Positions 24,678-32,512 of a stretch of 64,000 nucleotides of DNA are shown here, one piece after another. The DNA lies in the IMG/VR virus record IMGVR_UViG_3300033141_003544, positions 41,578 to 105,577 of that record; one strand, given 5' to 3'. Both the position numbers and the translations under genes were made by a program. Below the pieces are notes generated by a model that saw nothing but the letters and a program-made list of their open reading frames with translations, had not been told where the DNA came from and did no database searches. This stretch comes from a virus. Positions within the stretch are counted from its first letter, which is position 1. Each line of letters starts with the position of its first letter.

Positions 24678-25316
24678 TTATATTTCCTCCAAATTTTTTA
24701 CCTTTTCAAAAATATCACTAATTATAAAAAAATACCAACTAACCATTTGGTTAGAAACCTTCAATTCTGTAGCTATCGTAGAATACATTATAGAAGGATC
24801 TTTTAATTTCATTTTAAAGGCTTTCAGAACTTTTGGATTGCCTTTTGATAGTTTCTTTTCAACCTCTTTTACATAAAAATAAAATAAATCAGTACCATCA
24901 TTTATGGGTTCAAGAACCGATTTGTTTTTTATCTGGTTAAAAAATTTTTCCTCAAACAATAATTTATCTCCATCCTCTCCTCTTTTTTTGGTTTCCATAG
25001 AAATAGTATGAAACTCTTTAGTTATCTTCTTTATTTCCTTAATTAATTCCTGTTCCATACTCATCCTTAAAAAAGAGATTATTTTACCCTTTCCTTTTTT
25101 ATAGGAATATTTCCTTAAACCTTTCAACAGCCCTATTTTTAAAACAGCCTCAAAATCGCTTCTACATCTTACTCCAGTAGGGTCATAATATTTTTGAAGA
25201 TCTATTAAACCCCTGGCCATACTCCATAATTTTCCAAAAACTGTCTCATCACCATTTTGAAAACGGTTGACCAATTCGGCATAATCTTGATTAGTCAATT
25301 TCTTTGTTGTGATCAA
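24678..25316 (-). CDS. sigma-70-family-like RNA polymerase sigma factor
   Basis: 212 aa from TTG 25316, six bases after GGAG (another TTG lies 12 bases earlier). Region 2-like segment: FGKLWSMARGLIDLQ, SDFEAVLKIGLLKGLRKY, GKIISFLRMSMEQELIKEIKK. The C-terminal helix-turn-helix (STIATELKVSNQMVSWYFF) suits region 4. An intermediate linker replaces region 3. It could direct polymerase to the TATATT promoters, or to late promoters; that link is inference. Confidence 0.68.
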   Translation of the reverse strand: MITTKKLTNQDYAELVNRFQNGDETVFGKLWSMARGLIDLQKYYDPTGVRCRSDFEAVLKIGLLKGLRKYSYKKGKGKIISFLRMSMEQELIKEIKKITKEFHTISMETKKRGEDGDKLLFEEKFFNQIKNKSVLEPINDGTDLFYFYVKEVEKKLSKGNPKVLKAFKMKLKDPSIMYSTIATELKVSNQMVSWYFFIISDIFEKVKNLEEI

Positions 25317-25482
25317 AACTATCTCCAATAAGATAAATTATACTGTCTGGAGGGTCTATATGTTGTTCCAATTGAATTCTACTTGAATCTATTGGTATAG
25401 GCTTTTGTTCGTTCTTATACCTACATGGTTCAATATTGTACAATATTGCACAGATACCTAAAAAAATCAAAAACTCCTTCAT
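25291..25482 (-). CDS. small exported or membrane protein (63 aa)
   Basis: MKEFLIFLGICAILYNIEPC start looks like a signal sequence with a Cys at residue 20 (not a clean lipobox), followed by a polar, Pro-rich tail. First gene after the promoter at 25545-25573. It overlaps the sigma-like gene. Confidence 0.55.
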   Translation of the reverse strand: MKEFLIFLGICAILYNIEPCRYKNEQKPIPIDSSRIQLEQHIDPPDSIIYLIGDSFDHNKEID

Positions 25483-25544
25483 TATAACCTTTCTTTTTCA
25501 AATTCAAAAAATCTCCAAATTTGGTTTATAAATTTTGCAATTAT

Positions 25545-25573
25545 AATATACAAACCAAATTAAAAACTTGCAA
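25545..25573 (-). promoter_or_regulatory. promoter, TTGCAA-17-TATATT
   Basis: -35 TTGCAA at 25573-25568, 17-bp spacer containing TTTGGTTTG, -10 TATATT at 25550-25545. The spacer resembles the plus-strand copies. It leads into the 63-aa and sigma-like genes. Confidence 0.75.
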
Positions 25574-25583
25574 CTTTCATTTT

Positions 25584-26153
25584 TTATTTCCCCCACAACT
25601 TATTTATCAAAATTCTTGCAATATAGCCATAAATACTAAGATCTCTAAAACTGTCTATAATTGGTTCATTTTTAGGGGTACGTTTTTGTACTATCAACAG
25701 ATTAAACAACCTTTCGGCTTTATCATGCATACGCCATACAAGTCCTTCTAGGTATAACTTGAACTGTTTTTCATCCTCCATTGCACCATCTGGAGCAATA
25801 TTGGTCGTACCATAATCCATCTGTTTTTTGCAAAAAAGTTCAAAATCTTCTTGCTGTAGATCTAAAATTTTATTTATCATTTCAGGATAACATTTTTTAC
25901 AGTAACCTATTGGATCATCATCTTTATGTTTTACTTCCAATTCAGTTACTGTTCCCATTTGATTTACAGTAGCTTTTAGGTCTGGTTTTGTAAGGCGAAT
26001 TCTAGGATCTTCCTCACTATATATATGATTATTCCCTGTTTGATCTTGCTTTTCTTCTATAACTACAGTCATACCACATTTAGGGCATTTATATAAAAAC
26101 TGAGTATGGTGAAATTTCATTGTTCTGTCACATTTTTCACATATTATGTTCAT
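25584..26153 (-). CDS. zinc-ribbon plus Nmad1 (DUF1599)-like protein
   Basis: 189 aa. N-terminal ribbon ICEKCDRTMKF...YKCPKCGM. The C-terminal half has KKQMDYGTTNIA, LVWRMHDKAERLFNLL and SFRDLSIYGYIARILINK, which fit the nucleotide-modification-associated domain 1 pattern (YG, K..R, D...Y). The family is found with base-modification genes in phages. The enzymatic role is unknown; a nucleotide pyrophosphatase-like activity is possible. Confidence 0.65.
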   Translation of the reverse strand: MNIICEKCDRTMKFHHTQFLYKCPKCGMTVVIEEKQDQTGNNHIYSEEDPRIRLTKPDLKATVNQMGTVTELEVKHKDDDPIGYCKKCYPEMINKILDLQQEDFELFCKKQMDYGTTNIAPDGAMEDEKQFKLYLEGLVWRMHDKAERLFNLLIVQKRTPKNEPIIDSFRDLSIYGYIARILINKLWGK

Positions 26154-26156
26154 TAT

Positions 26157-28610
26157 TTACTCCTCAAATATTTTTGGTTGTTCTCTATATACTGGTTTCA
26201 TTGTGAAAGTTTCACCAATAAATTCAAACTCGGCTATCACTCCGAAACCTGCTCTCCCACTATTCTGTTTTGCAATATTAACTTCACAAATATCCTCTAA
26301 TATAGTACTATCATAATAAGACTCCCTGTACAATAACATAACCAACCTTGCCACCTCTTCAAAAGCTCCGCTGTCTTTTAAATCAACCAAAGTGGGTCTT
26401 TTATTCCTTCTTGCTTCGGCTCTTCTTTGAATTTGTACTACAAGACAAATATGTATATTTAACTCTTCCGCAATTTGTGATAATATACCCAATTTAGTTC
26501 CAACTGTAGTGGGTTTATCCTTTACAACATTAACATCAGCTAACTTATCAAACAGGTCTATAAATACAATATCTAAACCAAATCTTCTTTTGATATATCT
26601 TAATTTATATTTTAAATCAGTAGTGGTTAAAGTTCTTGATACTATATAATGGTGATTCCAATACTTGTTAATGTAAACATTTGCATCATGTATCTTTTTT
26701 ATTCTCCCATCTGTATTTGACCACTCTTTAGATCTAACTATTTCCTTGAAAGGGATATTTGTAAGGCAAGAATCTGTACGATCCTGTTCAGTCTCTAAAC
26801 TGTGTTCTGTATTAACTTCACAAACTTTATAACCTCTATTACATAAATTTACAGTTAAATTCTTTCGAAAAGTAGAATTATGTGTAACTATAAAATCATC
26901 TGTTACATATAAATCGTCTTCTACAGTAATACATTTGCATTCTTGTTCACCTACTGACTTGATATTTTTTATATACCATGGTTGTGGATTTTTATGGTTG
27001 TATTTTAAAAATAAACTCTTTTTTCTTTTACAAAATACTGGGATTAAATCTTTTGACAGTTTAAAGTTTATCCTATAACTAACTCTACCCTTTTTCTTCA
27101 CTCCTTTTGAAATATAAGTTGGGATACGAGTTTTATGAATAACAACAGAACCTCCTAACGATTTCACTAGAAATACAATGTCATCTAATAACAATTTTGA
27201 AACTGTTTCAAAATTAATATAACAGTCTGATCCTCTTAAATTTTTTTCAGTTTCTTTAGTACGTATACAGCCATCTATATCTATCAAACCCCTAAGTAAT
27301 TCCAGTCTGTCCTCTATTGAGGATAAAATATAATCCTCAGGAATAAATTTGTCCCAATTATGTCTCCCTCTTAAACCTAAATCTTGTAACAATTTGTCTA
27401 CTTTCGCTTCTCTCCCTTTTTCTCCTTTTTTTGTCTTCCCACAAAAATTAAAATGTGAAGTATTATTTTTTCTTTTTTCTTCTTTTAATTCATCTTCAAC
27501 TGGCAACAGTAAATGAACCCTCTTTCCAATATCTATATCTTTTGTAGTAAAACCTATAGTATTACCTGATAAACAACTATTACCTAATAAAACACCTAAA
27601 ATATAAGGGTGAATGAGTAAATTCCGTTTTTCAAATTCTATAGGTTTAACCTGGTCAATAGAGTGACTAAATCTAGGATAAACATTATTGACTTTAAGGG
27701 TTTCTAATATCTCTTTTAATGGTTTAACGGTTGGAGTTTTACCAATTCCTTCATTGTATCTTTTTTGTTTCCAACTCTTTCTTTTTTTATGATTTCTGGT
27801 AAGCCATAAATGATCCAACGTACATCTTGTTTTTAGACCTGTGGATAAAGTTATTTCAAAAATCTCCTTTTTATTTTGAGGGTGAATTGCTAATACCTTC
27901 TTAATTTTTCCATCCCCACCAATAATTTTATCTCCAACATTAATTTCTCCCATAGTGGTCCAACCGTTTGGTGTTAATATTTTGCTATATAACGGTTGCG
28001 CTTTGGCCATCCCAGGTCTACCAGCAATAACAGATATATATTTTTTAGGGAAACCTTCACTTAATAGTTCATCTAAGTTTCTAAAACCAGACATTATGGG
28101 TTCAATTTCATCTCTTCTTTTCAGGATCTTTACTCTTTCCTCAAAAGCATCAACACCAGTGGAGATAACCGAAATATCTGACCTTATCAAGTTTAACTTA
28201 TTTAAAAGTTTATCATTTTTATGTAGGACTTCTTGGGGATCAACCCCATCAACTATCTCCTTTTCAAATTTACTAAAATGAGTTAATAGTTCTCTACTTG
28301 AATAGTATTTTATCAGAGTATCTATAGATTCTTGATATTCTTTCTGGGTTTTGAACCTATTTTCAATACATTCCTCTATAAACTCTGAGCTTACCTTTGA
28401 ATTTAGATTTTTACTTTTCAAAAAATCAAAAAGCAACAAATTATTAACAGTTCTATTATTATCCAGTAAAAATATAAGACTCTGATATAAAATTCTTGTT
28501 CTTTGGTCACTAAATACTTCCGGTTTTAAGTTCACTAGAACTGTTGGAACTGACTCTTCTTTTATCAGAGCTCCGATAACTGCTTTTTCAACCTCTATAT
28601 TATCTAAAAT
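26157..28610 (-). CDS. replicative DNA helicase (DnaB type) with intein
   Basis: 817 codons if read from ATT 28610; a GTG at 28535 would cut the conserved EKAVIGALI N-terminus. GAGG lies seven bases before the ATT. Extein: DnaB N-domain, Walker A GRPGMAK-(intein)-ST, NTEHSLETEQ, FIDLFDKL (Walker B), VVQIQRRAEAR and DLKDSGAFEEVARLVMLLYRE. It drives fork unwinding with the primase and with the DnaC-like protein encoded just upstream. Intein coordinates are given separately. Confidence 0.9.
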   Translation of the reverse strand: MLDNIEVEKAVIGALIKEESVPTVLVNLKPEVFSDQRTRILYQSLIFLLDNNRTVNNLLLFDFLKSKNLNSKVSSEFIEECIENRFKTQKEYQESIDTLIKYYSSRELLTHFSKFEKEIVDGVDPQEVLHKNDKLLNKLNLIRSDISVISTGVDAFEERVKILKRRDEIEPIMSGFRNLDELLSEGFPKKYISVIAGRPGMAKAQPLYSKILTPNGWTTMGEINVGDKIIGGDGKIKKVLAIHPQNKKEIFEITLSTGLKTRCTLDHLWLTRNHKKRKSWKQKRYNEGIGKTPTVKPLKEILETLKVNNVYPRFSHSIDQVKPIEFEKRNLLIHPYILGVLLGNSCLSGNTIGFTTKDIDIGKRVHLLLPVEDELKEEKRKNNTSHFNFCGKTKKGEKGREAKVDKLLQDLGLRGRHNWDKFIPEDYILSSIEDRLELLRGLIDIDGCIRTKETEKNLRGSDCYINFETVSKLLLDDIVFLVKSLGGSVVIHKTRIPTYISKGVKKKGRVSYRINFKLSKDLIPVFCKRKKSLFLKYNHKNPQPWYIKNIKSVGEQECKCITVEDDLYVTDDFIVTHNSTFRKNLTVNLCNRGYKVCEVNTEHSLETEQDRTDSCLTNIPFKEIVRSKEWSNTDGRIKKIHDANVYINKYWNHHYIVSRTLTTTDLKYKLRYIKRRFGLDIVFIDLFDKLADVNVVKDKPTTVGTKLGILSQIAEELNIHICLVVQIQRRAEARRNKRPTLVDLKDSGAFEEVARLVMLLYRESYYDSTILEDICEVNIAKQNSGRAGFGVIAEFEFIGETFTMKPVYREQPKIFEE
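26877..28001 (-). other. intein in the DnaB Walker A motif, apparent class 3
   Basis: 375 residues (204-578 of the ATT-start protein). The first residue is Ala (AQPLYSKILTPNGW), not Cys/Ser, and it ends THN before Ser+1. Block B is TLDHLW with Trp two after His; block F is KCITVED with Cys where Asp usually sits. Trp plus block F Cys is the class 3 signature; the +1 residue is Ser rather than the usual Thr. Endonuclease motifs: ILGVLLGNS and LLRGLIDIDG. Confidence 0.85.
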
Positions 28611-28612
28611 AA

Positions 28613-29173
28613 TTACACCTCAATCTTTTTCATCTTACTAATAAATTTAGCTATTGCAGTTCCCACATTCTCCTCAATTTCTCTTAAATTATTATCGGTG
28701 GTAATTATTAAGTGCTGTCCGTTATAACGATCTTGAACTAACAAACTATATATAAGCCTACATTGAGAAGGAGATAGAGACAAACTACCAAGATCATTAA
28801 AAAGCACTATATCTGACAATGAACTAGTCCATTGAAGATTTTCTAATTCCTCATTTTGAGAAAAATTGTTTAATGTAAAAGGAAAAGATGGAACTTGAAT
28901 AATACATACCCTCTTTGTAATTTTACCTTTCTTTATTATCTGGTTTATAATCCATACCCCTGTTTCAAAAGCAGAGAAATAAGAAGTCTTACTCTCTTGA
29001 TGTCTTTCGAATATAAAGAGTGATTTTTCTTTGTTATTTGGAAATTGCTCTATATAGTCTTTTAAATATTCTAACACACCATCCGATAAATTACCAGGTT
29101 TTTTATCATCAACATTTATTTTTTTGTAGGTATTAAAAGGTACACCCCAAAGCAAAGCCGAATTAAGTTTCAT
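28613..29173 (-). CDS. DnaC-like helicase loader with degenerate P-loop
   Basis: 186 aa. SLFIFERHQESKTSYFSAFETGVWI stands where DnaC has its Walker A, but the glycines are gone (ESKT). IVLFNDLGS matches Walker B, then LIYSLLVQDRYNGQHLIITTDNNLREI matches DnaC sensor I and TTN segments. Directly precedes dnaB. Probably loads the helicase; ATP use is doubtful. Confidence 0.65.
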   Translation of the reverse strand: MKLNSALLWGVPFNTYKKINVDDKKPGNLSDGVLEYLKDYIEQFPNNKEKSLFIFERHQESKTSYFSAFETGVWIINQIIKKGKITKRVCIIQVPSFPFTLNNFSQNEELENLQWTSSLSDIVLFNDLGSLSLSPSQCRLIYSLLVQDRYNGQHLIITTDNNLREIEENVGTAIAKFISKMKKIEV

Positions 29174-30174
29174 CTGATAATCTCTTCTTGACTTATGATA
29201 TTTGAATTTCTGTTAACATTTTTCTGTATTTGATATTTTGTCCAATGTCTTTCCATCATTGTAAAACTGTCTATCTTGTCTCTCCAAAATTTATTAGTTG
29301 TAAAATAAATGTAACCTTTTTCTACATCAGAGGAACCATAAGAAGATACTAATCTTAAAGCGGACTGATAGTTCACAAAATCCCATGTCCTTGGAATTTT
29401 AACTCCTTTTTCATATAAATTCATCTTCAAGTTATCTTTTAATTTTACAGCACTCAAACCTCTATTTCTTTTTATGGCTCTTTTAAGATGAAGTATTAAA
29501 GCTTTTCCTTTTGTTTCTTTATCAGTAGAACGTAATAAAGAACCTATAGAGAAATTATCTGTGTTTTCCTCGTGCGCGCGTGGTACGTATCCTTTAAGGG
29601 TATTAATCAAGATTTCTTGTTTTTTACTATTTTGTTTTTTATTATTTTGTTTTTTACTATTTTGTTTTTTATTATTTTGTTTTTTATTATTGACACTTAG
29701 TGTTTTCTCATTTTGCGGTTTTTTGTCTGTGTTTTCTTCTGTGTTTTTGATTGTATCTTTATACTGTGTTTCTGTGTTTTCTTCTGTGTTAATGGAGTTT
29801 TGTTGTTTGGTGTTGTTAGTGTTTTCTTCTGTGTTTTCGTTTTTTGTTTTTAATGTTTTCCACTCTGTGTTTTTGTCCATTATAAAATCAAAAGCGGTTT
29901 CGACGTCTTTTTGAAAAATATTAATGTCTGTATAAGCTGAAAATAGGTCTTCAAGTGTCTCTTTTGGGTTGGGTGTTTTATTGTTTGCCATTTTCTCTAA
30001 AAGGTAAATTATAATGACTTTATGAAGGATGTTGTAATCTTTAGAACATAATATTTTAAGATAATTAGAAGGTGATGTTTCTGAATTGTACTCAGGTTTC
30101 ATAACTTTATCCTTTAATTTTTGTAAGTGACCGATTATAGCTTGGAAGGAGGTGAGTTTTGTATAATCGGTCAC
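29170..30174 (-). CDS. candidate replication initiator with low-complexity linker
   Basis: 334 aa in first position before the DnaC-like and DnaB genes, as for phage initiators (lambda O, DnaD-like). The N-terminal 110 residues are helical; 115-200 is Asn/Glu/Lys low-complexity with NTEENT and KKQNNKKQNS repeats; the C-terminal 130 residues contain a possible winged helix (SAVKLKDNLKMNLYEKG). In several phages the origin lies in the repeat region of such a gene. Assigned by position. Confidence 0.5.
   Translation of the reverse strand: MTDYTKLTSFQAIIGHLQKLKDKVMKPEYNSETSPSNYLKILCSKDYNILHKVIIIYLLEKMANNKTPNPKETLEDLFSAYTDINIFQKDVETAFDFIMDKNTEWKTLKTKNENTEENTNNTKQQNSINTEENTETQYKDTIKNTEENTDKKPQNEKTLSVNNKKQNNKKQNSKKQNNKKQNSKKQEILINTLKGYVPRAHEENTDNFSIGSLLRSTDKETKGKALILHLKRAIKRNRGLSAVKLKDNLKMNLYEKGVKIPRTWDFVNYQSALRLVSSYGSSDVEKGYIYFTTNKFWRDKIDSFTMMERHWTKYQIQKNVNRNSNIISQEEIIR
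29619..29693. repeat. 15-bp tandem repeat, about five copies
   Basis: Unit GTTTTTTAyTATTTT on the plus strand (KKQN(N/S) codons on the minus strand). Two unit types alternate (ACTATTTT and ATTATTTT). Very AT-rich, in frame with the initiator gene; could double as an unwinding element or iteron array. Confidence 0.75.
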
Positions 30175-30235
30175 TTAGTCATTTTTGTTAATACAATAAA
30201 GTTGTTTTTTTGAAAATTATAAAATAACATTAGAT

Positions 30236-30340
30236 CTATTCATCTTCAGAATTTATATCTATAAATCTTTCAACTATAATTACTACAATTGAATATATAA
30301 TAATTATTAAAGATGGGTCTATTTCAACTAAACTTTCCAC
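30236..30340 (-). CDS. membrane micro-protein (34 aa)
   Basis: GTG start seven bases after GAGG. IDPSLIIIIYSIVVIIVERF forms one membrane span with an acidic tail. It lies just downstream of the minus promoter at 30372-30400. Confidence 0.55.
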   Translation of the reverse strand: MESLVEIDPSLIIIIYSIVVIIVERFIDINSEDE

Positions 30341-30371
30341 AATTATACCTCAAAATTTTTATTTTATTGTT

Positions 30372-30400
30372 AATATAATACCGAAAGTTACCCATATCAA
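30372..30400 (-). promoter_or_regulatory. promoter, TTGATA-17-TATATT
   Basis: -35 at 30400-30395, -10 at 30377-30372. Reads into the 34-aa gene and the initiator operon. Confidence 0.7.
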
Positions 30401-30563
30401 CTTTTTGGTATCATAAAGTTATTAACTGTATCCATAAACCTTGTGTTCAATCGAAGGTGTATCTCATTTTTAGGTCAATTTAAGGTATACATGGAAAGTT
30501 TTCGGTTTTTAATTCAACCCACTTAAAAGTTAACTTTTTTGTAAGTGATTATTTATTGTAAAT

Positions 30564-30592
30564 AATATACAAACTTTTTTGATTATTGTCAA
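30564..30592 (-). promoter_or_regulatory. promoter, TTGACA-17-TATATT
   Basis: -35 TTGACA at 30592-30587, -10 TATATT at 30569-30564, spacer ending AAAGTTTG. Second minus promoter of the divergent region. Confidence 0.75.
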
Positions 30593-30610
30593 CAGTTTTT
30601 AAAAAGAAAG

Positions 30611-30638
30611 TTGATAGTTTTAAATTTGGAGATATATT
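30611..30638 (+). promoter_or_regulatory. promoter, TTGATA-16-TATATT
   Basis: -35 at 30611-30616, -10 at 30633-30638. Back-to-back with the minus promoter at 30564-30592. Starts the plus-strand early block. Confidence 0.75.
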
Positions 30639-30692
30639 AAATACAATTATATACAATTTATTTTAACATTTTAGTAAACTTAGGAGGAATAG

Positions 30693-31025
30693 ATGAGAAT
30701 AACTGAATATCTAGATAAAGTTAAGGAGTCAGGTTATGTTTTTGGCTATAGTGATTCTGAACTTTTGAGGAAGTTAGGGGGAAGTATGGAACCGATAGAT
30801 GTGGAGAACTTTCTTGAAGATTGGAAGTATACTTTAACAAAAAATGAAAGGAATATTTTTGAGAAGTTCTTTGGTGATACATATCCTGAGCACCGTACTA
30901 AAGTTATAGAGATTTTAAATCAAAAACAGCTTAGGTGTATATTTGAGTGGTTTGTAAATGAGTATAGGGATATAAAAGATATTATAAAGATATTTGAAGA
31001 TCATTTGGAGAAATATTATGGTTGA
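30693..31025 (+). CDS. hypothetical protein (110 aa)
   Basis: First gene of the plus block, GGAGG site. Acidic/aromatic helical protein with a possible N-terminal MRITEYLDKVKESGY helix. Not recognised. Confidence 0.65.
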   Translation: MRITEYLDKVKESGYVFGYSDSELLRKLGGSMEPIDVENFLEDWKYTLTKNERNIFEKFFGDTYPEHRTKVIEILNQKQLRCIFEWFVNEYRDIKDIIKIFEDHLEKYYG

Positions 31026-31314
31026 TATAAAAATAAATCTCGAAGAAGTTGAAGAAATAATCAAACTCGCTGATGAAGAAGGCATGAACCCTTACGAGAT
31101 TGCAAAAGAGTTAGGTTTGTTAAACGAACAGTCAAAAACTTTGCCTATGGCAAAAATTGTTTTAAAGAAAATAAGACAAACAGCAAGAAGAGTGGTTGAG
31201 TCTAATAATTGGACAATCAAAAAAGAGGGTAAAAAAGTAACTTATATAGCAATAAAATCTGATGAAAAATCAAGAGCAAATAAGTCAGCGGAACAAGTAT
31301 TAATGGAAGAATAA
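31018..31314 (+). CDS. small DNA-binding-like protein (98 aa)
   Basis: ATG 31018 with GGAG nine bases upstream, overlapping the previous stop. EIAKELGLLNEQSK then IRQTARRVVESNNWTIKKEGKKVTYIAI, a helical segment followed by a basic beta hairpin. It shares layout with the protein at 36275 (VATELGFLD, RSIARSV, IYTIPV), so the two may be paralogues. Confidence 0.6.
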   Translation: MVDIKINLEEVEEIIKLADEEGMNPYEIAKELGLLNEQSKTLPMAKIVLKKIRQTARRVVESNNWTIKKEGKKVTYIAIKSDEKSRANKSAEQVLMEE

Positions 31315-31412
31315 TAAAAAAGTTTTGATGATATCTGGTAAGACTGAAACAGAACCAGTTATTTAATGAAATTAAGATTACCTTGATGTATAAAAATTAA
31401 CTAAAAAGTAAG

Positions 31413-31440
31413 TTGTAAGTGTGAAATTGGTTTGTATATT
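31413..31440 (+). promoter_or_regulatory. promoter, TTGTAA-16-TATATT
   Basis: -35 at 31413-31418, spacer GTGTGAAATTGGTTTG, -10 at 31435-31440, just before the PolX gene. Confidence 0.75.
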
Positions 31441-31493
31441 GTATTTGTCAATTAATTATTGTAAAAATCAAAACACACTTTTTGAGGTTTAAA

Positions 31494-32018
31494 ATGAGTT
31501 ACAAAGGAAGTTTCAAAAGAGAAGATGTGACACCTATTGTTAATGAAGTTATTGAAGTTTTAAAACCAATGGTTTCAAAAATTGAAATTTGTGGTTCTTA
31601 TAGAAGGGGCTGTAAAACAATTGGTGATTTAGATTTTATTTTTACGTCAAATAATGTTTCAAAGGATATTGTTTTAACTAAATTTTATTCTTTAGGGGAT
31701 ACTCAAGATATTAGTCCTGGTAAAAAGTTTACAATATTATATAATAATGATAAAGTAAAAAAATTGCTTGTGGAATTAGTTCACTTTGAAGAGTACAATA
31801 TTGGGGCAGCTATGATGCATTTTACAGGTCCTTATGAATTGAATATAATTCAAAGAGCCAAAGCAAAAAAGAAAGGGTGGTTGTTAAACCAGTATGGTTT
31901 ATTTGATAAAAACAAAAATATGATTGCTGGAAAGACTGAGAATGAAATATATACTGCATTGGATTTACCATACATAACTCCAGAAGAAAGACAAGAATAT
32001 GTGGGGAAATTAAAATAA
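31494..32018 (+). CDS. minimal DNA polymerase X / nucleotidyltransferase
   Basis: 174 aa from ATG 31494 (GAGGTTT site). CGSYRRGCKTIGDLDFIF is the PolX palm motif GS.RRG...DxD, followed by the thumb-type MHFTGPYELNIIQRAKAKKKGWLLNQYGLF. The 8-kDa HhH domain and PHP domain are missing, so only palm and thumb remain. With the ligase 1 kb downstream and the UDG-polymerase it fits gap filling in base-excision repair. Confidence 0.85.
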   Translation: MSYKGSFKREDVTPIVNEVIEVLKPMVSKIEICGSYRRGCKTIGDLDFIFTSNNVSKDIVLTKFYSLGDTQDISPGKKFTILYNNDKVKKLLVELVHFEEYNIGAAMMHFTGPYELNIIQRAKAKKKGWLLNQYGLFDKNKNMIAGKTENEIYTALDLPYITPEERQEYVGKLK

Positions 32019-32022
32019 AAAT

Positions 32023-32112
32023 GGCACGGTGGCTGAGAGACAAGGCACATGAAATGGAAAAGTGGTATAGTCATGAAGCAGGCTATTGCGGGGTTTAACT
32101 CCTGCCCGTGCC
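32023..32112 (+). tRNA. degenerate class II tRNA-like element (Ser-like)
   Basis: 90 nt. A perfect 7-bp acceptor stem, GGCACGG with CCGTGCC, extendable by T32022-A32113. Box A-like TGGCTGAG and box B-like GGTTTAACTCC fit a tRNA. ATAGTC/GGCTAT (32067-32086) could be the long variable arm of a class II tRNA. The anticodon arm is poor: either ATGGAAA with GGA and almost no stem, or CATGA/TCATG with an 18-nt loop. The T stem pairs with an 8-nt loop. Probably a decayed tRNA or a tRNA mimic; CCA is not encoded. Confidence 0.5.
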
Positions 32113-32134
32113 ACTAAGTTTAATGGGGGTTCTT

Positions 32135-32497
32135 ATGTCACGAGAAACACAATACATTGGACTAAATAAATACGCACATGATTTTGTCAAGAATGCAATA
32201 AAAACAGAAAAATATATAATGACTCAAGGTATGTTTGGCGAGAACATTGAGGGAACTATTTATTATATGCCAGTACCCTATCCAGAATTTGATGTTAATG
32301 AAGAATATTATTATAAAGAAATTGTACAATGCGAACCATGGTCGTCAGGTCCAATGATATTTACTTGTTTACAGTGTACTTTAGTAAAAAAGACGCAGGT
32401 TCTTACAGATGAGAAAGGGGAGGAGTCTTTTCGTTGGATGATAGATCCCTCTATCGAAGAGGAATATGACTATGAAACAGGTAGATTAAATTTATAG
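32135..32497 (+). CDS. hypothetical protein (120 aa)
   Basis: ATG 32135 after GGGGG. Contains FTCLQCTLV (one CxxC) and an acidic C-terminus (EEEYDYETG). Begins just after the tRNA-like element. Not recognised. Confidence 0.6.
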   Translation: MSRETQYIGLNKYAHDFVKNAIKTEKYIMTQGMFGENIEGTIYYMPVPYPEFDVNEEYYYKEIVQCEPWSSGPMIFTCLQCTLVKKTQVLTDEKGEESFRWMIDPSIEEEYDYETGRLNL

Positions 32498-32512
32498 AAA
32501 GGAGGTAAAACC

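Larger units (their letters stand above)
30175..30692. other. divergent control region, candidate replication origin
   Basis: About 520 bases between the minus replication block and the plus early block. It holds one micro-protein gene, two minus promoters, one plus promoter and a 14-bp palindrome AAAAGTTAACTTTT near 30525. Very AT-rich. Origin function is only inferred from position beside the initiator. Confidence 0.45.

Noticed and set aside
29561-29914. Plus-strand hydrophobic repetitive ORF (CFLLF repeats)
   Set aside because: Antisense of the initiator's low-complexity linker; no credible start.
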